DNA of 6,206 nt from the NCBI GenBank assembly GCA_030152425.1, contig JASLJP010000126.1, positions 1 through 6,206 on the forward strand, read 5' to 3'. Every line of letters starts with the position of its first letter. Positions within the stretch are counted from its first letter, which is position 1. The DNA is from Aquirhabdus sp. (GTDB lineage: Bacteria; Pseudomonadota; Gammaproteobacteria; Pseudomonadales; Moraxellaceae). Below the pieces are notes generated by a model that worked only from the letters and a program-made list of their open reading frames with translations, was not told the origin of the DNA and did no database searches. The translations under genes and the position numbers were made by a program. Positions 4,587-6,206 of this stretch are shown piece after piece.

Positions 4587-6131
4587 ATGCAACAACTGAA
4601 TCCTTCTGAGATCAGTGCGCTCATTAAACAGCGTATCAGCGATCTGGACACCAGCGCCGAAGCCCGCAACGAAGGTACCATCGTCATGGTATCTGACGGT
4701 ATCGTGCGGATTCATGGTCTGGCTGATGCAATGTATGGTGAGATGATCGAATTTGACGGCGGCCTGTATGGCATGGCACTGAATCTGGAACAGGATTCAG
4801 TCGGCGCAGTCGTATTGGGCGACTTCTTGAACTTGCAAGAAGGCCAAAAAGCACGTTGCACCGGTCGTATTCTGGAAGTGCCAGTCGGTCCTGAGCTGCT
4901 CGGTCGCGTTGTAGACGCGCTGGGTAACCCAATCGACGGCAAAGGTCCAATCAACGCCAAACTGACTGATAAAGTCGAAAAAGTTGCACCGGGCGTTATT
5001 TGGCGTCAATCGGTTGATGAGCCAGTACAAACTGGTTATAAAGCCGTAGACACCATGATCCCTGTTGGCCGTGGCCAACGTGAGCTGATCATCGGCGACC
5101 GTCAAACCGGTAAAACTGCACTGGCGATCGACGCGATCATCGCGCAGAAATCTTCAGGCATCAAATGTATCTACGTTGCAGTCGGTCAAAAACAATCGAC
5201 CATCGCCAACGTGGTACGCAAGCTGGAAGAAACCGGCGCAATGGCGTACACCACTGTTGTTGCGGCCAGCGCGTCTGACCCCGCATCACTGCTGTTCCTT
5301 GCACCGTACTCCGGCTGCACCATGGGCGAATACTTCCGCGACCGCGGTGAAGACGCCCTGATCATCTATGATGACTTGTCCAAGCAAGCTGTTGCCTATC
5401 GTCAAATCTCCCTGCTGCTGCGCCGTCCACCAGGCCGCGAAGCGTACCCAGGCGACGTGTTCTATCTCCATTCCCGTCTGCTCGAGCGTGCTGCACGCGT
5501 ATCAGCCGATTATGTCGAGAAGTTCACCAACGGCGAAGTGACAGGCAAAACCGGTTCATTGACCGCACTGCCGATCATCGAAACCCAAGCGGGTGACGTA
5601 TCTGCATTCGTTCCAACCAACGTGATCTCGATCACCGACGGTCAGATCTTCCTGGAATCCTCACTGTTCAACTCAGGCATCCGTCCTGCGGTGAACGCGG
5701 GTATCTCGGTATCGCGCGTTGGTGGTGCTGCACAGACCAAGATCATCAAGAAACTGTCGGGTGGTATCCGTACCGCACTGGCACAGTATCGTGAACTGGC
5801 AGCGTTTGCTCAGTTTGCATCTGACCTTGATGAAACGACTCGTAAACAGCTTGGGCATGGTCAGCGCGTTACCGAGCTGATGAAGCAAAAGCAATACGCA
5901 CCGTTCTCCTTGGCAGATCAAGCCGTGTCGATCTTTGCATCGAACGAAGGCTACCTGACCGACGTGCCAGTCAACAAAATTGGCGATTTCGAGTCAAACC
6001 TGCTGGCGTACATGCGCTCACAATATGGTGATCTGATGACCAATATTGATGACACCGCCAACTATGACAAAGAGATCGAAGCAGCATTGCATAAAGGCAT
6101 CACCGCCTTTAAAGCGACTCAAGCGTATTGA
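4587..6131 (+). CDS. atpA: F1Fo ATP synthase subunit alpha (AtpA)
   Basis: A 514-residue F1 head subunit that binds nucleotide at regulatory, non-catalytic sites and supplies a residue to the catalytic sites on beta. Domains in order are the N-terminal beta-barrel (about 25-95), the nucleotide-binding core (about 96-380) and the C-terminal helical domain. The Walker A motif is GDRQTGKT (170-177). The Walker B strand lies in ALIIYDDLSKQ (257-267). The alpha/beta signature PAVNAGISVS (367-376) is followed by R377, matching the E. coli arginine finger R376. E. coli alpha is 513 residues and nearly collinear. The N-terminal helix NPSEISALIKQRI (5-17) is the part that binds delta. A GAGG ribosome site (4575-4578) lies 8 bases before the ATG. 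The gene is full-length with no damage. A strong hairpin follows, then presumably atpG beyond the window. Confidence 0.99.
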   Translation: MQQLNPSEISALIKQRISDLDTSAEARNEGTIVMVSDGIVRIHGLADAMYGEMIEFDGGLYGMALNLEQDSVGAVVLGDFLNLQEGQKARCTGRILEVPVGPELLGRVVDALGNPIDGKGPINAKLTDKVEKVAPGVIWRQSVDEPVQTGYKAVDTMIPVGRGQRELIIGDRQTGKTALAIDAIIAQKSSGIKCIYVAVGQKQSTIANVVRKLEETGAMAYTTVVAASASDPASLLFLAPYSGCTMGEYFRDRGEDALIIYDDLSKQAVAYRQISLLLRRPPGREAYPGDVFYLHSRLLERAARVSADYVEKFTNGEVTGKTGSLTALPIIETQAGDVSAFVPTNVISITDGQIFLESSLFNSGIRPAVNAGISVSRVGGAAQTKIIKKLSGGIRTALAQYRELAAFAQFASDLDETTRKQLGHGQRVTELMKQKQYAPFSLADQAVSIFASNEGYLTDVPVNKIGDFESNLLAYMRSQYGDLMTNIDDTANYDKEIEAALHKGITAFKATQAY

Positions 6132-6139
6132 TCAGTGGT

Positions 6140-6175
6140 GCTTGTCGCTTGAAGGGTGACTTTCAAGCGACAAGC
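6140..6175 (+). repeat. Perfect 14-bp stem-loop after atpA
   Basis: GCTTGTCGCTTGAA (6140-6153) and TTCAAGCGACAAGC (6162-6175) are exact reverse complements around an 8-base loop, starting 8 bases after the atpA stop. It is the strongest hairpin in the window. What follows (TAAACTGGC) has no T-run, so an intrinsic terminator is unlikely and read-through to atpG is expected. A role in message stability or in setting relative alpha and gamma output is inferred. The remaining bases to the window end contain no ATG. Confidence 0.8.
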
Positions 6176-6206
6176 TAAACTGGCTTTCACATACCGATTT
6201 TTGCAG

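Overview
The window is an ordinary chromosomal stretch from a gammaproteobacterium. It joins a zinc-uptake locus (divergent zur and znuA) to the first six genes of an F1Fo ATP synthase operon (atpI-atpB-atpE-atpF-atpH-atpA; atpG should follow just past the right edge). From memory, the c-subunit (its NPFVG end and RQPEL loop) and the znu/atp adjacency look most like Moraxellaceae (Acinetobacter and relatives, order Pseudomonadales). The base composition looks nearer 50% GC than the AT-rich Acinetobacter genomes, so a different genus of that family or order is my guess. This placement is inference.

Layout. Bases 1-197 (minus strand) hold the N-terminal part of a Fur-family regulator, Zur, with an unusually histidine-rich extension; the gene runs off the left edge. 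A palindrome at 246-266 in the 94-base divergent gap resembles a Zur operator. znuA (292-1161) encodes the periplasmic zinc-binding protein of the ZnuABC importer. Bases 1162-1428 carry an imperfect stem-loop and a strong sigma-70-type promoter (TTGCAA-17-TATAAT) that should drive the atp operon. atpI (1429-1821) is followed by an unusually long 323-base gap with a candidate second promoter just before atpB (2145-3020). After it come atpE (3142-3447), atpF (3480-3950), atpH (3963-4526) and atpA (4587-6131), all on the plus strand. Perfect or near-perfect hairpins without a good U-tract lie in the atpB-atpE and atpA-atpG gaps; a weak hairpin with five U lies in the atpH-atpA gap.

Function. In the zinc module, Zur with bound zinc should repress both itself (probably with znuCB behind it) and znuA. 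In the energy module, AtpB (a), AtpE (c) and AtpF (b) form the membrane proton channel and stator, AtpH (delta) joins the stator to the head, and AtpA (alpha) is the non-catalytic nucleotide-binding head subunit. AtpI helps assemble the c-ring.

I see no mobile element, CRISPR array, tRNA or rRNA, and no clearly new system. The least ordinary points are the His-rich Zur N-terminus paired with a ZnuA that lacks its usual His-rich loop, a roughly 20-residue Ala/Pro/Val tail on the c-subunit, and the hairpins between atp genes.
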